Shown: positions 35,202 through 47,269, counted from the first letter of the stretch. The stretch: DNA of 64,000 nt from Uranotaenia lowii (GCF_029784155.1 NC_073692.1:235866503-235930502), one strand, 5' to 3'. Made by a program: numbers and translations. Notes: generated by a model not told the origin, from the sequence alone.

Positions 35202-35930
35202 TTTCGGTATCGATTTTTGAATACGGCGAATGCGCCAAGACCTTTGTTTTGAGAAAAACGCATTCCAAGTTTCAGAAAAAAAATCAATTTGCTATTTAGC
35301 TGCGTACAATCATTTTCCCTAATAAGTCGCTAAAATGCTTTCAAATTGATTTAAATTCATCACCCGATCGATCAATAAAGCTTTTCCGTACTAATTACTT
35401 CAAAAAATTAATAAATATAACTGTGGGCCCTTTTACCACAGACTGGTGCTCTCATTTTGTTAATTCGCCAAATTGGAGCGCCCTTTTGAATTGCAGAATG
35501 ACTGTTCGCCTTTTGGATCACTCATTAAAGAAGCAATATTCAAGCAAATTTCGGCTTGAAAGCGGGTCCAAATGATCACATTAACACATTAGCACATTCA
35601 GCGATCTTATAAATGCTGATTTGTGCTTCTCCTCGTCCTGGGAAAACAAATTTGATAACTTCAATGCCCTTTTTCGATCTCGAAATAACTATTGGCCCTT
35701 TTGTTCGCGACGAAATTTTGAGGGGAAATGGGCGAATGAACTGTGGGATTACACACTCATAAGAAAAAGCTATTCGCCTTATTTAAAAATTAAATTTAAC
35801 TTCACTAAAATAAGAAAATTTAAAAGGAGATCATATTATCGGATGTAAAATAAAGAGTTTAACGCATTAATGTGATTATCTGGATTTGTTTACAGTTGGC
35901 GCATTCGCCGTATTCAAAATTCGCTACCGA
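35202..35930. mobile_element. TIR element with GAATACGGCGAATGCGCCAA ends
   Basis: Left arm at 35202-35238 (TCGGTATCG, TTTTTGAATACGGCGAATGC, GCCAA) and right arm at 35896-35930 (TTGGCGCATTCGCCGTATTC, AAAATTCGCTACCGA) are inverted repeats about 730 bp apart. The interior is rich in TTCGCC words. It is a candidate MITE; TSDs are not evident. Confidence 0.55.
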
Positions 35931-36029
35931 TTTATTTTTGATTTGCAGATTTTCATGGATAGTAACAGAGGAAGATTAAATTTAAAATAAAATGGAAAAA
36001 GTGAGGATTAAACAAATTCGGGGACCGGA

Positions 36030-36415
36030 CATTCGGCTGAAGGCCGATAGGCCGAAAGATGTAACGTGCTGATGGGCTGATAGTCGCTAGGTCGAATGGG
36101 TTAAAAGGCCGACGGATGTTCGGTAATAGGCAGAATGGGAAATTAGGCCGCAGTATATTTGTCCGAATGGATGTTAGGCCGAATGGTCATCAGGCCAAAT
36201 GGACGATACGCCGAATGGTCGCTTGGCCGAATGGTCATTAGTTCGAATAGTCATTAGTCCGAATGGTCACTAGACCGAATGGTCATTAGGCCGAATGGAT
36301 GCTAATCCTAATGGTTTTTAGGTCGAATAGTCATTAGGCCGAATGGTCATAAGCCCGAATGGTGATTAGGCCGAATGGTCGTGAGGCCGATTGGACGATA
36401 GGCCATGTAGACAAT
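36030..36415. repeat. 16-bp minisatellite (AGGCCGAATGGTCATT)n
   Basis: About twenty or more tandem copies of a 16-bp unit, best preserved at 36230-36410, with variants such as AGTCCGAATGGTCACT and AGGTCGAATAGTCATT. Units abut without spacers, so this is not a CRISPR array. Confidence 0.85.
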
Positions 36416-36450
36416 TTTCAAAGATTTCTTATTGGCTGCCTAGATTCTTT

Positions 36451-36922
36451 CCCGAGCAGACTTTTATGGCAAAATTATACCTAATTTTGCTATCATGCCT
36501 TGAAAGTAAATTTAGGTATCCTTTTGCCCGAATAAAGGTGGTACAATGCCAAAATTTGGGTCTCACTTTTCATATACGGATACCTCGATTATACCAAGTG
36601 TAGGTTTCATTGAAACCTTAACGATGCCTTGTTGAGCCAACGTTTTTAAATGAGTTTTGAGGGCATAATGATGCCACTTTAAGCTATAATTTAATGCTAA
36701 AGTGTGGTATCGTCATGCTTTCAAAACCAAACTGTGCTATAATTTATTCTTAATGCCTTATTTAGGTCTAGGTTAGGCATCATTTTTAGACATATTGATG
36801 CTCCAATGAAACCTAAGTTTGCCATCGTAAAAAATGTGAAACTAAATCATGCTATCATTTTGGCATTGATAGCTCATTTTGGTTATGTTTGCTATCGATT
36901 TAGGCATTAAAGTCGGCTCGGG
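36451..36922. mobile_element. MITE with CCCGAGC ends, copy 1
   Basis: Left terminus CCCGAGCAGACTTTTATGGC and right terminus (reverse-complemented) CCCGAGCCGACTTTAATGCC are inverted repeats spanning 472 bp. The left end matches, inverted, the element ending at 45357. The right-end interior matches, inverted, the start of the copy at 40509. The plus ORF at 36391-36603 is translated repeat. Confidence 0.75.
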
Positions 36923-38242
36923 TTACCAACAATTTTCTAGCAAAAATACTGCTGTTTTCGATACGATATTCATGCAAGATGTTACTCATCTTCCGAGAAA
37001 AGGTTATCACGATACATTTTGAGGCATTAATTTTCAATCCAAAAGCGCTGAGCACTCTACAAAAATATAAAGCGCGTTTTGCAGAGTCAAGCAATCCTTG
37101 GGGTTTCGAACTGGAAGGAGCATCTTCAGATCATCCGCGTATATCAAAACATACACGTCACGCAACACTCCAGGAAAATTGTTCATGACAGTGATGAAAA
37201 GAAGGGGTCCCGAGTGACTCCCTTGTGGTACACCACTGTTAACCGAGAATACGCTGGATCTCGCATTCCCAAGCTTCACGAACTGGACTCTTTTTGTTAG
37301 GTATGAAAGGATCCACTACATTCAAGTACTGGTAATTCCATTTTTACATGCAAATGACAGGAGAGCATTAATTTAATCACGTCAGAAGCCTTTGACATGT
37401 TGGTATATATAGAATTGACTTGTGATCCCTGCATCATCCATTGAGTTGTTCTAGAAACGAATTTTAAATTCGAAACAAATTCATAACTGTGACATATTTC
37501 TTTCTAACCATGGGTACATTTGTTCGAACAGTTTGGGAATAGCAGAGAGAATTGATACCCCACGGTAGTTTTCAGCAGGCAGTTTTGAACCATTCATGTG
37601 AATCGGCAAAATGTGTAAGGCCTTTCATAGTTTTAGAAATCGACCTTCACGAATTGGAGCTGAGAACAGCAATTGCAAAGGCACTTCGACGCCGGTATGC
37701 ACTTTTTGAGGAATGAATTTGGAATTCCATCAGGTCCACTTCCTTTGGATTCATCGAACAGTAATTTTTTTCGTTAATTGTCTGTGATCAATGCTCTTGG
37801 TTCCGGAATAATTTTGATAGCGGCTTGAAATCGTAGTTCTGTATTTAAATCGTTAACGCTGTAAATACAGCGAAAATATTCGACGAATAATTCTGAAGCC
37901 TTATCCAAAGCATTTGCGGTTTTCTTGTTGAAAGAAATATTTTTCGGGACTAAATCCTTCTTATGTTTGCAATTGACGTACCTACTTCTAAAAACGTTTC
38001 GGTTCTGTTTGAATAGCTCTTTGGAGTTTGTTTAAATACGTGATGCCTTGAACTCTATTTATCCGATCGAGTTTTACTTCTACGATACCCATTATAATTA
38101 TTTTCTTTTGTTTCAAAATTTCGCTCGGTTCTAACACTGTGAAAAATATGCGCTGAAAAGTTAACTGTACGGAAATGGAGATGCATTTCTGGCATAAAGA
38201 CTCGAGCTTCCAAGCAAAATGATGCATGACCACTACATTCAA
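36923..38242 (-). pseudogene. Decayed CR1/Jockey-like LINE reverse transcriptase
   Basis: Minus-strand reading in shifting frames gives the usual order of a non-LTR reverse transcriptase. Upstream text at about 37990-38240 is followed by DESKGSGPDGIPN near 37760. A NYRGVSIL-like stretch lies near 37570 and VNSIYTNMSKA near 37400. SGVPQGSHSGPLLF follows near 37220, then VLIYADDLKMLLPVRNP near 37120, with the YADD catalytic motif intact. ASKCIVITFSRK follows near 37000. Several frameshifts and stops separate these blocks. In intact elements this enzyme copies the element RNA at the target nick. The fragment stops exactly where the MITE at 36451-36922 begins. Clade assignment is approximate. Confidence 0.85.
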
Positions 38243-38482
38243 GCGAAAATCATTTTATGAGATTTTTGTCCTATTAGATAATTCATCCCGAGAAAAAAAA
38301 ATTGCCGTCGGGAAGTGAGAATCGAATTCACAACAACTTTTACCCCCATCTTGCCAATCCAACAGCTTAACCATTGTACTGATCCAGATGATAAATGTGG
38401 GTTAATTGTCAGTGTCCTTCTGCCATTGAAATCAACGAACAGCCTACTGGATTTTTGGCGTTTGGTCGGAGGTTTACCATTA

Positions 38483-39434
38483 GGGGAGAGTGGGGATACT
38501 TGATCCCCTTTTCTTATTTTCACCATATCTTTTTGGAAAAATTTAGCAACTCGCCGTCTTTGACATTTTCTGACAGCTTGTAACTTCAAGTTTCTATGCT
38601 CCAAAAATTAGAACGATACTTGAACCCGTTGATGAACTAGAAGCATTTTCGTGGGAGTAAAAAAAATGCGATTTTTCTGAAGTTAGGGGAGACTTAATCC
38701 CCTATTGAAGGAGACTTGATCTTTTATTCAGGAAGCTCTAATCCTTGTTTAAAAATCAAACAAAACCCAAGATAGAATGTTAATTGACTATTTTGGTCAT
38801 GTTTGTTCTCATTTCACAATTTATAGCAGACATAAGAAGAAAATTCTATAACTTCGTCTCAACGCTAAAAACATTGCATACTTAAAGGCGCATTTTTTTT
38901 TTAATTAAGAGAAAATTAATTATTTTTGCTCTTTTCTTCATACAATTGTTGGATAAATATTAGTTTTTGGATAAATATAAGTAATTTCGTAATCAGCAAT
39001 CATAACGATCAATTCAGAAGAAGAAAATGCCGTTTGGAAGGGGGATCAATTGTACCCATAACCAACATTTTAGAAAACTTTTTCTTAAAAAAGTTGAGAT
39101 TTTTCCATTACTATGGAAATATGGCATTATGAAGTTCATTTTACGCTCGAACGATTGATACATTGGAACAAATATTTTTTTTCATAATTTTCCCATGTAA
39201 GGAACGTTTTAAAGTGATGAAAAAAGATCTTCAAGTTACATTTTGTGAAATTTTTCAAACAAAGTTCAATTACTCAAACAATTATTTTGTTAAAATTTTT
39301 TAAACTACAAGCATTGTTATCTTGCTCATTTTGGCACATTTTTCTAGAACATTTGATCTTCGTAAGACATTCCAGTTTCGAGATATAGCTAAGGAATCAA
39401 GTATCCCCAGGGATCAAGTATCCTCATTCTCCCC
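38483..39434. mobile_element. TA-flanked MITE, family C (GGGGAGA...GGATACTTGATCC ends)
   Basis: Ends GGGGAGAGTGGGGATACTTG and, reverse-complemented, GGGGAGAATGAGGATACTTG are inverted repeats that continue into ATCC. TA flanks lie at 38481-38482 and 39435-39436. Length is 952 bp with no transposase. Partial copies lie at 17505-17740 and 56204-56279. ORFs inside are fortuitous. Confidence 0.8.
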
Positions 39435-39703
39435 TATTGTCTTATGCGGGGAAAGCGAATTCAAAACGATAAAGGGCTTGTAAAATTTTTTCATTTTGTT
39501 TCCCTCAGTCATACGCAATGCGATTGCGCTGGTAGGTTAATGCCGGTGATTTCAAATCGATTTACCGCCGTTGGCGTTCACATTTTATGCCAATGGCGTT
39601 GACATAATGAGAACTCATGATTGGTTCGATTTTCCAACAATCATTACAATTATTTCGGATTATTACAACACAATTAAAATTTTCCCTAAGCTGCGATGAA
39701 CTA

Positions 39704-40338
39704 AAGTCTGTTTCACATAGAATCTGGTCGGATAAAATTGATCATTTCTCCGCAAAGAAATAACGTATAACAAAAGTAAAAATGTCATTTCGTAGGGTTT
39801 TTATTGCACTTTAAGGAAAAAAATACACATAAATCATTCGTCATTTTTTCGGATGAATTTTCGAATTTTTTTGTGATACCACCCATCATTTTCTGCACAG
39901 TACTGCTGGTAACCTCATTCGCCATCTTGTTCCACCACTTTTCCATTCGAGCGGGTTTTTTCATGGTTCAGCCACATTTCTTCGGTTTGCCCTTAACTAT
40001 TGGTCAATATTTCTCGATGGGACAAAATCCGGACAGTTTGGTGGATTGATACTTTTTTCAACAAAATCGATCTTGTTCTTCTTATAACACTTAACGAGAT
40101 CCCGGCTGTAGTGGCAGGTTGCCAGGTCCGGCCAGAACTTCACCGGACCGAATGAATGGCAAAACCCTCTTCTGGAGACATTCATCTTTGTAAACATTTC
40201 CAACTTTTGACTGACTGCTTCAACCTTGATGAAATTTTCACCACTAAGTAAACAAAACACTGTCAATAGATTCGCGATGTGACAACTAGAGGCACAGTAA
40301 ATGAAAAGATGCGACCAGTATCTATGTGAAACATACTT
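39704..40338 (-). mobile_element. Second internally deleted mariner-type element
   Basis: TA flanks at 39702-39703 and 40339-40340. Terminal inverted repeats are AAGTCTGTTTCACATAGAAT and, reverse-complemented, AAGTATGTTTCACATAGATA, both continuing CTGGTCG. The 635-bp copy encodes only the C-terminal third of a transposase on the minus strand. Its terminal repeats differ from those of the element at 20295-21276, so it is a different subfamily. Confidence 0.85.
39790..40266 (-). pseudogene. Mariner-family transposase, C-terminal part, frameshifted
   Basis: The minus strand reads KFWPDLATCHYSRDL (second catalytic Asp) and NPPNCPDFVP. It then shifts frame before the PIEKY motif that carries the final catalytic Glu, where a stop follows. 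The C-terminal stretch MEKWWNKMANEV...VQKMMGGI is still recognisable. The N-terminal DNA-binding region and first catalytic Asp are absent. The retained part largely complements the part kept at 20372-21257. Both are inactive. Confidence 0.85.
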
Positions 40339-40508
40339 TAGAAAGATAAGGCACTGGACTTGATGGGATTTTTCTAATTACTCGTCTCATCAACGCAGGG
40401 AATTTATGATTTCAAAAAAATATTCCCAACTTGAATAGTGACAACTACGATGATTTGCATTGAACCATGAAGTGTCAAAAACAAAAAATACAGATCATCT
40501 ATACGTTT

Positions 40509-41205
40509 CCCGAGCAGACTTTGATGCCTGAATCGATAGCAAATAGTACCCAAAATGAGCTATCAACGCCAAAATGATAGCATAATTTAGTATCTCATTT
40601 TTCCCGATGCCAAATGAAGCGTCAATATGTCAAAACATGATGCCGTACCAACACCTAAATAATGCATTGAGACCAAAATGAAAGCAATATTTGGTTTCGT
40701 TTATTTCAAGATAACAAAACGAGGTAGCATTAAAGTTTCATTTATTATAATGGAGCAGGATGTGAGATCAAAATGATAGCATGATTTGGTATTTTATTTT
40801 ATGTGATGAAAAATCAGATTTGATTAGGTGTAAAAAATTAAATCGAACTGAAAACAAGCAGTTAATTTGTTTGTTAACCATTATAGCAGGCGCATTTTTG
40901 AGTGTTGATTTTTCAGTGATCGCGTAAATAGACATAATTAAAGCTTCATTATTCTAAAAAAAAACCTTTTAAACCAACATTCTTCTATTTAACTATTTTA
41001 ACAGTTGAGTCGCTGCGACTTTTACGGCACTCTCCTCTACTGACTTAGGGAAATAAATTAACCCGGAATTAATAGCAAATTGAAAGCATTTTTAGCTGCT
41101 GAATTTTCGACGTTACCAAAATCAGGCATTATTAAAGTGTCGTATTTCCAAATTTGGTAGCAAAGTTAGACCAAAATGAGGTGTTAATAGCAAAATTATT
41201 TTTTA
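40509..41205. mobile_element. MITE with CCCGAGC end, copy 2 (right end decayed)
   Basis: It starts CCCGAGCAGACTTTGATGCC and continues with CGATAGCAAATAGTACC and AAAATGAGCTATCAACGCC, which match the right-end interior of 36451-36922 in reverse. Related words (GGCATTATTAAAG, AATAGCAAA) persist to about 41205, but no clean right terminus is seen. Confidence 0.6.
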
Positions 41206-42178
41206 ACAATTGCAAGCTGTCAATAAATTTGGATTTTTTTGAATGTACCAAAACCTAACATCTAATTCATCTTCCATGCAATGACCCTCTCTGAGTTTCT
41301 TTTTAAATACTCGAAAGGGCTTTAAAATTTTTGAAAATATTTTTACTTTAAATTCAAGTAAACTATAACAAATTAAATTTAAATAAACTTCTTATTTACC
41401 GAGGTTATTCAAACAATTACAAGCGCGATAAACAAACTGTAGAGATGGGAACTTTACCACCTGTTTGTTGTTTTTTTAAGTACTTTTTCGGACACTTTTT
41501 TGAACTCTACATTTTAATTTTACTTCCTACATAAAACACAATTTTGCATCACAATCACAACATTCGTTTTCGGAATGCAAAATTTCATGTGTTCCCTTTT
41601 CTCCAGTTGCTTAGACTTGTTTATGTTAACATCTTGGTTGCAGTAGGTCTCCTATACTTGTCGGGAGACTTGAGACGTTACAATTATTATTTATCATTTT
41701 TGATAATGATTCATCTTTTTCTTAACTTCTACCCTTTATGTATTCACCGCAATTTTATTCTAAAACAATTTGATTAATTGATTTTATTCAGTAAAATTGT
41801 GTTACATTACCTGAATTATTTTTCATTATCCTTCCTCGTGATGTATCAGCTTCGAGTTAAAAAAGGATTTTAAAACAACCCAATCGCTTTTAAAATTCAC
41901 CTTTATTTTTTTTATCGAAAGCTAGTTATGGGAGTTTTTGTTATTTCAAAAGTGGTTTACAAGAAACCATAAAATGATCTCTTGCACACCTGTATTTTAG
42001 GAAGAAATAATCTCAAATTACGCAAAATTACTTTTTCATTGTTGGTATTTATTTTCTATTTTGAGTACTTTTTCGCAACCGTGTATTAATGTAAACAAAA
42101 CAAACAGCTGTGATATCGGGATTTCGATTCGTTATGTGATAAAAATTAAAAAGAAAAACAACAACTTTCTTGTGTAGT
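41206..42178. other. No gene recognised
   Basis: AT-rich sequence with low-complexity ORFs only. Confidence 0.5.
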
Positions 42179-42531
42179 AAAATGCTGGTGTCCAAGGAAC
42201 CATGTGGCTCGTGTCTTTTCCCTTCCACGCGAGTGCATGAAGAAATTCATACATGATAAGATGAGCCGTATGCAAACAGAAGCAGGGTCCAAATTACTGT
42301 CAACTTTACCATACTTCTGTGCCCTGGAGCTGAACACAGACGATTTTGAGGAGATGGAACCTTATCCCAGTGAAACAGGCATGATTCTGCAGCAAAGAGG
42401 TCCAACAGAGAGGTCCATATCCGACAATTTGTACTTCCGGAAAAAAGGAATATGGATGGCGATTAGAGGAACTTGCCCAGTTTTGAAATTCACATCCACG
42501 CATTGAAAGCTGGTCGTTTAGAATACACTCG
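42179..42531 (+). other. Unassigned GC-richer segment with exon-like edges
   Basis: A 100-residue ORF (42204-42506) begins MARVFSLPRECMKKF and has no domain I recognise. The segment is more GC-rich than its surroundings. It is preceded by an acceptor-like TTCTTGTGTAG ending at 42178 and followed by a strong donor-like CG|GTAAGTGC at 42531-42532. However, the ORF stops before the donor, and the alternative ATG at 42182 stops quickly. It could be a non-coding or untranslated exon, a decayed exon or part of an unknown element. Confidence 0.3.
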
Positions 42532-42584
42532 GTAAGTGCAGATCTATAACTCTTGATGTTAAACAATAATTAAAAATTAAATGC

Positions 42585-42763
42585 AGTAGATTTTCGGAGT
42601 AAGTTGATTTATGCTACACCAACATGATAGTTTGTTTTCAATTCTCAATAAAATGAAACGATTTATCAGTTAATTTAATGAATAATTAATTTTATTTTGT
42701 TGAGAATTGAAAATAATTGGTGACGGTAGTATAGGATAAATCTACTTACTCTGAAAATCGACT
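42585..42763. mobile_element. Small foldback MITE (179 bp)
   Basis: Left end AGTAGATTTTCGGAGTAAGT and right end (reverse-complemented) AGTCGATTTTCAGAGTAAGT begin inverted arms of about 80 bp, also sharing TTTTCAATTCTCAA. The central loop is short and AT-rich. Target duplication is unclear. Confidence 0.7.
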
Positions 42764-44789
42764 GAATTTTATAGGACTCAAATACGCAATTAAAAAACGC
42801 TAAACGAAGTGTTACCAAAATCGCCTTTGCAACTTTAAAAGCTCAAATTTGCTTGAAATTAAATACATCTAAATACAATACGAGCATTTTTTCTAAACTT
42901 TCAACGAATGCTGAATCAAGACAAAAAAAAACATTATTTCAAGATAAAGCTTGGCACCTGAAGCATTTTCATCAATCCTTTAACTAAACTTTGTTGAATG
43001 GCTTTAAAATTTTGCCCGTGGTGTTTTCGAGTAGCTCAAACAAACCAACGTTTTCCTATCGATTATAACGTTAGTTGCATAAGTGCAGGCGATTACGGTT
43101 ATGCGTTGTAATTTTGTTATAAGAGCAAATTCGAACTTTGCCTCATTAAGTTGAAGGTGAACTCATATTTCCTGGGTAGAATGTGTGCGTATTATTACAA
43201 CTAAAAATTTCATTTTAAACCGTATTCTGTATTCCTTTTTAAGATTTTATAACAGTTTGTTCATTAAACCAGAACTGGATGGACGTAGAAATAACTTTTG
43301 ATGGAACAGTTCAAAGCAGGAAACAGTTTTAAATAGACAATTCGATTTCGAATTGTACAAACCTCTTAAGCCATTTTTATTTATTAGTTTAGCCTTGTAA
43401 AGGTACTTTAAAAAAATATGAAGAGATAAATCTAAAAATTGCACCAAAGAAAGATTAACATTTAGAAAATTCTACGACATTTTTAACTCAAATTGATCAA
43501 TTTTTCTCTGATACTCTTGAGATCTTTAAAATTCGAATAATGATAGGCAATTCGATGAATCCTCTATCTCGGCTGACTACCGAAGTTTCTCGGTAGATCC
43601 TAGAGTTCTAGGAATTTTCATAATTTACAAAATCCTAAAGATGTTACCCCAACAAAACCATTCATTGAAATGTTTTGTGTTGTATACATTCAGGCGTTTA
43701 AAACTTGTTTTTTTTTTGTATTTGCTGGGATATTAAATGAAAAAAAATGAAATCGGTTTGAAATTTTTTCGTTTGTTATGTAATTGTATATGTTTACAGA
43801 TTTTTCATGTTATAAAATTTAAATGCTCTACAGAACTCGTTATCACATTGACTATCAATTCGATTCATTTTCTTTCGACTCTTAAAAAAAACACATTTTA
43901 TGATTACTATCGAAGTTTTATAAAGATTATCTGATACTATGAAATTGGCAGTCAACACGTTAAATGAAATGAAGCAAGCTTGTAATAATTTACTCCAAAC
44001 ACCTAAAAAGGAGTTGCATAGACCGTTTTCAAGCTTTTTCTTCTTTTGTAAATTCAAAACATATTTCTACCAAAAGATTTGAAAAAAATCAGTCCAATTC
44101 AATGTTTCAGCGATTTTTCATTTTGAAATTCAAAAATGTTTCCCGGATTTTTTTACCGATAAGGAATGATGATTCTCCCAATACATATTTATTATACTAT
44201 AAACAACCTTGTCAATTGCTTGCGTGATTCAAAGATTGTCTGAACATCAGAAAACATGCGTTTTCGAGTCAAGTTGATTTTTTTATAATGCGTTGATATT
44301 TATGTCACTTTTCCTGGTGCATAACGCCTGATAATTGCATAGTGAATGACGATATTGATAAGTTATTTCCTGACATCTGTTTCAGAACCAGCGGTATTCG
44401 AAAAAATGCACATTTTATTAAAAAAAAAAACAATTAATATGTTACTACAATCCTCTGACTGCTCGTTTTTGCGCAAAATTGATCAATTTAAATTTTTATT
44501 AGTGGAAGTATTTCATGTTTTATTCAAGTACCTAATATAAATTTAAGTGAAATATTCAACATTTTCAAACATATGTACCAAGAGGCAAAATTAAAACGCC
44601 TTCATGTAGGCAAGAAATTCATTTTAGGAATTAGTTTTTGTTTTTGATGAATTAGCAATTCCACTTTGTACATGATGATTTTTGAAGGCGATTTTGATTT
44701 TGATGCGAATATTGTTATATAAATTCAGGCGATTAATTAAATTGAACCGTGAAATTGGCTAGAAAAATTAAGAACAAAAATCGAAAAAA
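42764..44789. other. No gene recognised
   Basis: AT-rich. The only ORFs are Phe/Leu/Ile-rich and low-complexity. Confidence 0.5.
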
Positions 44790-45357
44790 TTAAAATATTG
44801 CCTTTGGGAAAAATTGCACAAAGTTTTGCTATCATGCTCTGTTATCGAAATTTAGGCATAATTAAGTATTTTTTTGCATAAAAGGTTTCAATGAAACTTA
44901 AAATTATACCAAATCCTGCTATCATGCCTTGTTAGCAAAATTAGGTATTATTTTGCCATAATAACAGTGAAACAATGCCCCAATTTTGATCGTATTTTTC
45001 ATACACGGATTGCACAGTTATACCAAATTTTGGTTGTACTGAAAGCTTATTGACACCTCGTTAAGCCAGCGTTTTCAAAATTATTTTGAAAGCACACCGA
45101 TGCCAAATTTTGGCTAATCGAAACCTAAAATTGGCATCATTGTGCTCTCAAATCGCGTTTTGAGGTGGTGGTTAAACGAGGTTTCATTAAGGTTTCAGTG
45201 AAACCTACAGTTGGTATAATTGTGGTATCGGCATATGAAAAGTGAGACCCAAATTTTGGCATTGTACCACCTTTATTCGGGCAAAGTGATACCTCATTTT
45301 ACTTTCAAGGCATGATAGCAAAATTAGGTATAATTTTGCCATAAAAGTCTGCTCGGG
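44790..45357 (-). mobile_element. MITE with CCCGAGC end, copy 3
   Basis: The right terminus GCCATAAAAGTCTGCTCGGG (ending 45357), plus about 170 bp inward, is the reverse complement of 36451-36620. The left part has matching GCTATCATGC and AATTTAGGCATA words, but its exact end is unclear. The ORF 45205-45438 is translated repeat. Confidence 0.65.
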
Positions 45358-47269
45358 TTGGCTTTCAGAGTTTGAAACCAAAAACTGTGAGAAAAATACA
45401 CTCAAATTTTTCGTTTTCATATACCTATAAGCGCTCATAGTTCTACAGGAAATTTGAAAGAAATTTTAATGGTACAGCGAAAATAACCATACGATTTTTT
45501 TGACGAATTCTGTAAAATATTTCAAAGAGATTTGCAATGGAAGGTGTGTTTTAGACAGGGGTGCCAGGTGGTTTCGTAAAAACTCAGGACAATGCAAAAC
45601 TAAAAATCAGAATTCTGCAGGACACCTTTTGATTCATGGAAATAATAAGCAGCTCTGCTTAGAACGCCTCGATTTATGCAACAGCAGTACCCAGCTTCTT
45701 GTATGGACTGTAGTTTATATCGAAAAACATAACTGAAATATCTTCTGAACCGAAGAATGCCATCTGTTAAATGGCTTTAACTATTTTATTACAGATTTAT
45801 TCGATTTTCTCTTAGTATACATAACTACAAATTCGATTATATTTGAAAAGATTTTATGAAAATCGAGACAATCAAGGGCTCTGGTTCTAGAGTGCCCCAA
45901 ATTTGTATGGGAAATTTAAAACCTGTGGAATGTTATGCACTGTAGACTAAAATTGATCCTACACCTAGTACACGGTTCCATGCCAAATTTTGGCCAGATC
46001 AGACCACGAGAAGGGTTTGAAATTTGAGATTGAGGTGATAATTATTGATTAAGTGATTGATTAAAATGGTCAAAAATGTCAAATTTATTTTCGTATTATG
46101 TATGTACAGATATCACATTATTCATAAAAAATCTGGATTCCGCTCTTGAGAACAGACAAGTGTGACTCGTTCAGATTCGCCAAAATTTTCGTTAAAAGAA
46201 TCCCTTTTGCTGCTGCCTTGCATGGGTCCAAACATCTCTTGAAGCCTGAATGAGTCCGTCACACTCGACCGAGGAAATAAAAACTTGCCTACACTTTTCC
46301 TATCTACATACAGACAGAACTTTTTCATAGCCCATCAATCCGCCCTTGATCCTTCTCAATCCGGTTCAGAAAAATCCATCAGGGCTTTACATCGACCCAT
46401 ACCCGGGGTAATGTACACCTACCTAGCGCCTAAATACATGCAAGGGAGGGGAGGGGGTGGGTAAACCCTTATTTCTCGCCACGTGGTCGATGTAAGCTTC
46501 TGCTGAGCGTTGCTGTGAAGGGATTTATCATATTGCTCTCGTGCTTTGTGTAGGTATGTAAGTAACTGCACCACTCCTCATATGTATGTATGGCTGCACG
46601 GTTGACGGAGTAGTGGAGAGGTGCTAAAGCGGAACCGGAACTGGAAGTGTCTGGTTTGGAGAACCTACCGCACAGCACAACCCGAGCTGGCTTCAAGCAT
46701 AAAAGTGCAAACAACCAAAAGCGGTAAAGCACTCTCGATGATCAACATCATCGGATAGGTACAAAGCTGCCTCCTGCTTTGAGTTGATTATTTCGAATGC
46801 AGTTTTTTTTTCATTCCATCTTCAGCGGATCAAATAAAATGTAGATTATGGCATATGCAAAAACTGAGCGGATATTGTGTTAAATCGGAAATACGATTCA
46901 TCCTTTTTCGAAATTATAAATTAAATATTTATAAGAGGGTCCTATCCTATTCAGGTAAATCAGTACAGATTTTGTGAGTAGTTCCATGGATTTTTGTTTT
47001 GAGATTCTTTTTATATTTCCGATAGTATCTTCTCTTCATTTGAGTTGGTTGTTTTTTCATCAAATTTTTCATTGCATTAAATCTCGTCCTAGTCGAAAGA
47101 TGGTAGCATTTTTTAAATCGGATGATTACAAGTACTATAATTTTTTGTTGCCTACACTTATACACGTATTTTTTTTATAAAATATAATTGGCTTCCGAGC
47201 GTGTCCGAATGTTGGATCTTCCAACATGTGAAAAATCACCTAGACCTGTTTTCAACTGTTTGTTTTCGT
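45358..47269. other. No gene recognised; 46100-46760 complex
   Basis: The patch 46100-46760 is relatively GC-rich with no visible repeats. Its minus ORFs (46122-46328, 46469-46732) have no recognisable domain. The rest is AT-rich. Confidence 0.4.

Noticed and set aside
36030..36415. CRISPR-like short repeat array
   Set aside because: The 16-bp units abut with no unique spacers, and the sequence is clearly eukaryotic. It is a minisatellite.
36391..45438. Two ORFs sharing the peptide PEQTFMAKLYLILLSCLESK (36391-36603 plus, 45205-45438 minus), as a possible conserved gene family
   Set aside because: The shared peptide is the translation of the CCCGAGC MITE terminus present in both places. It is not a protein-coding family.
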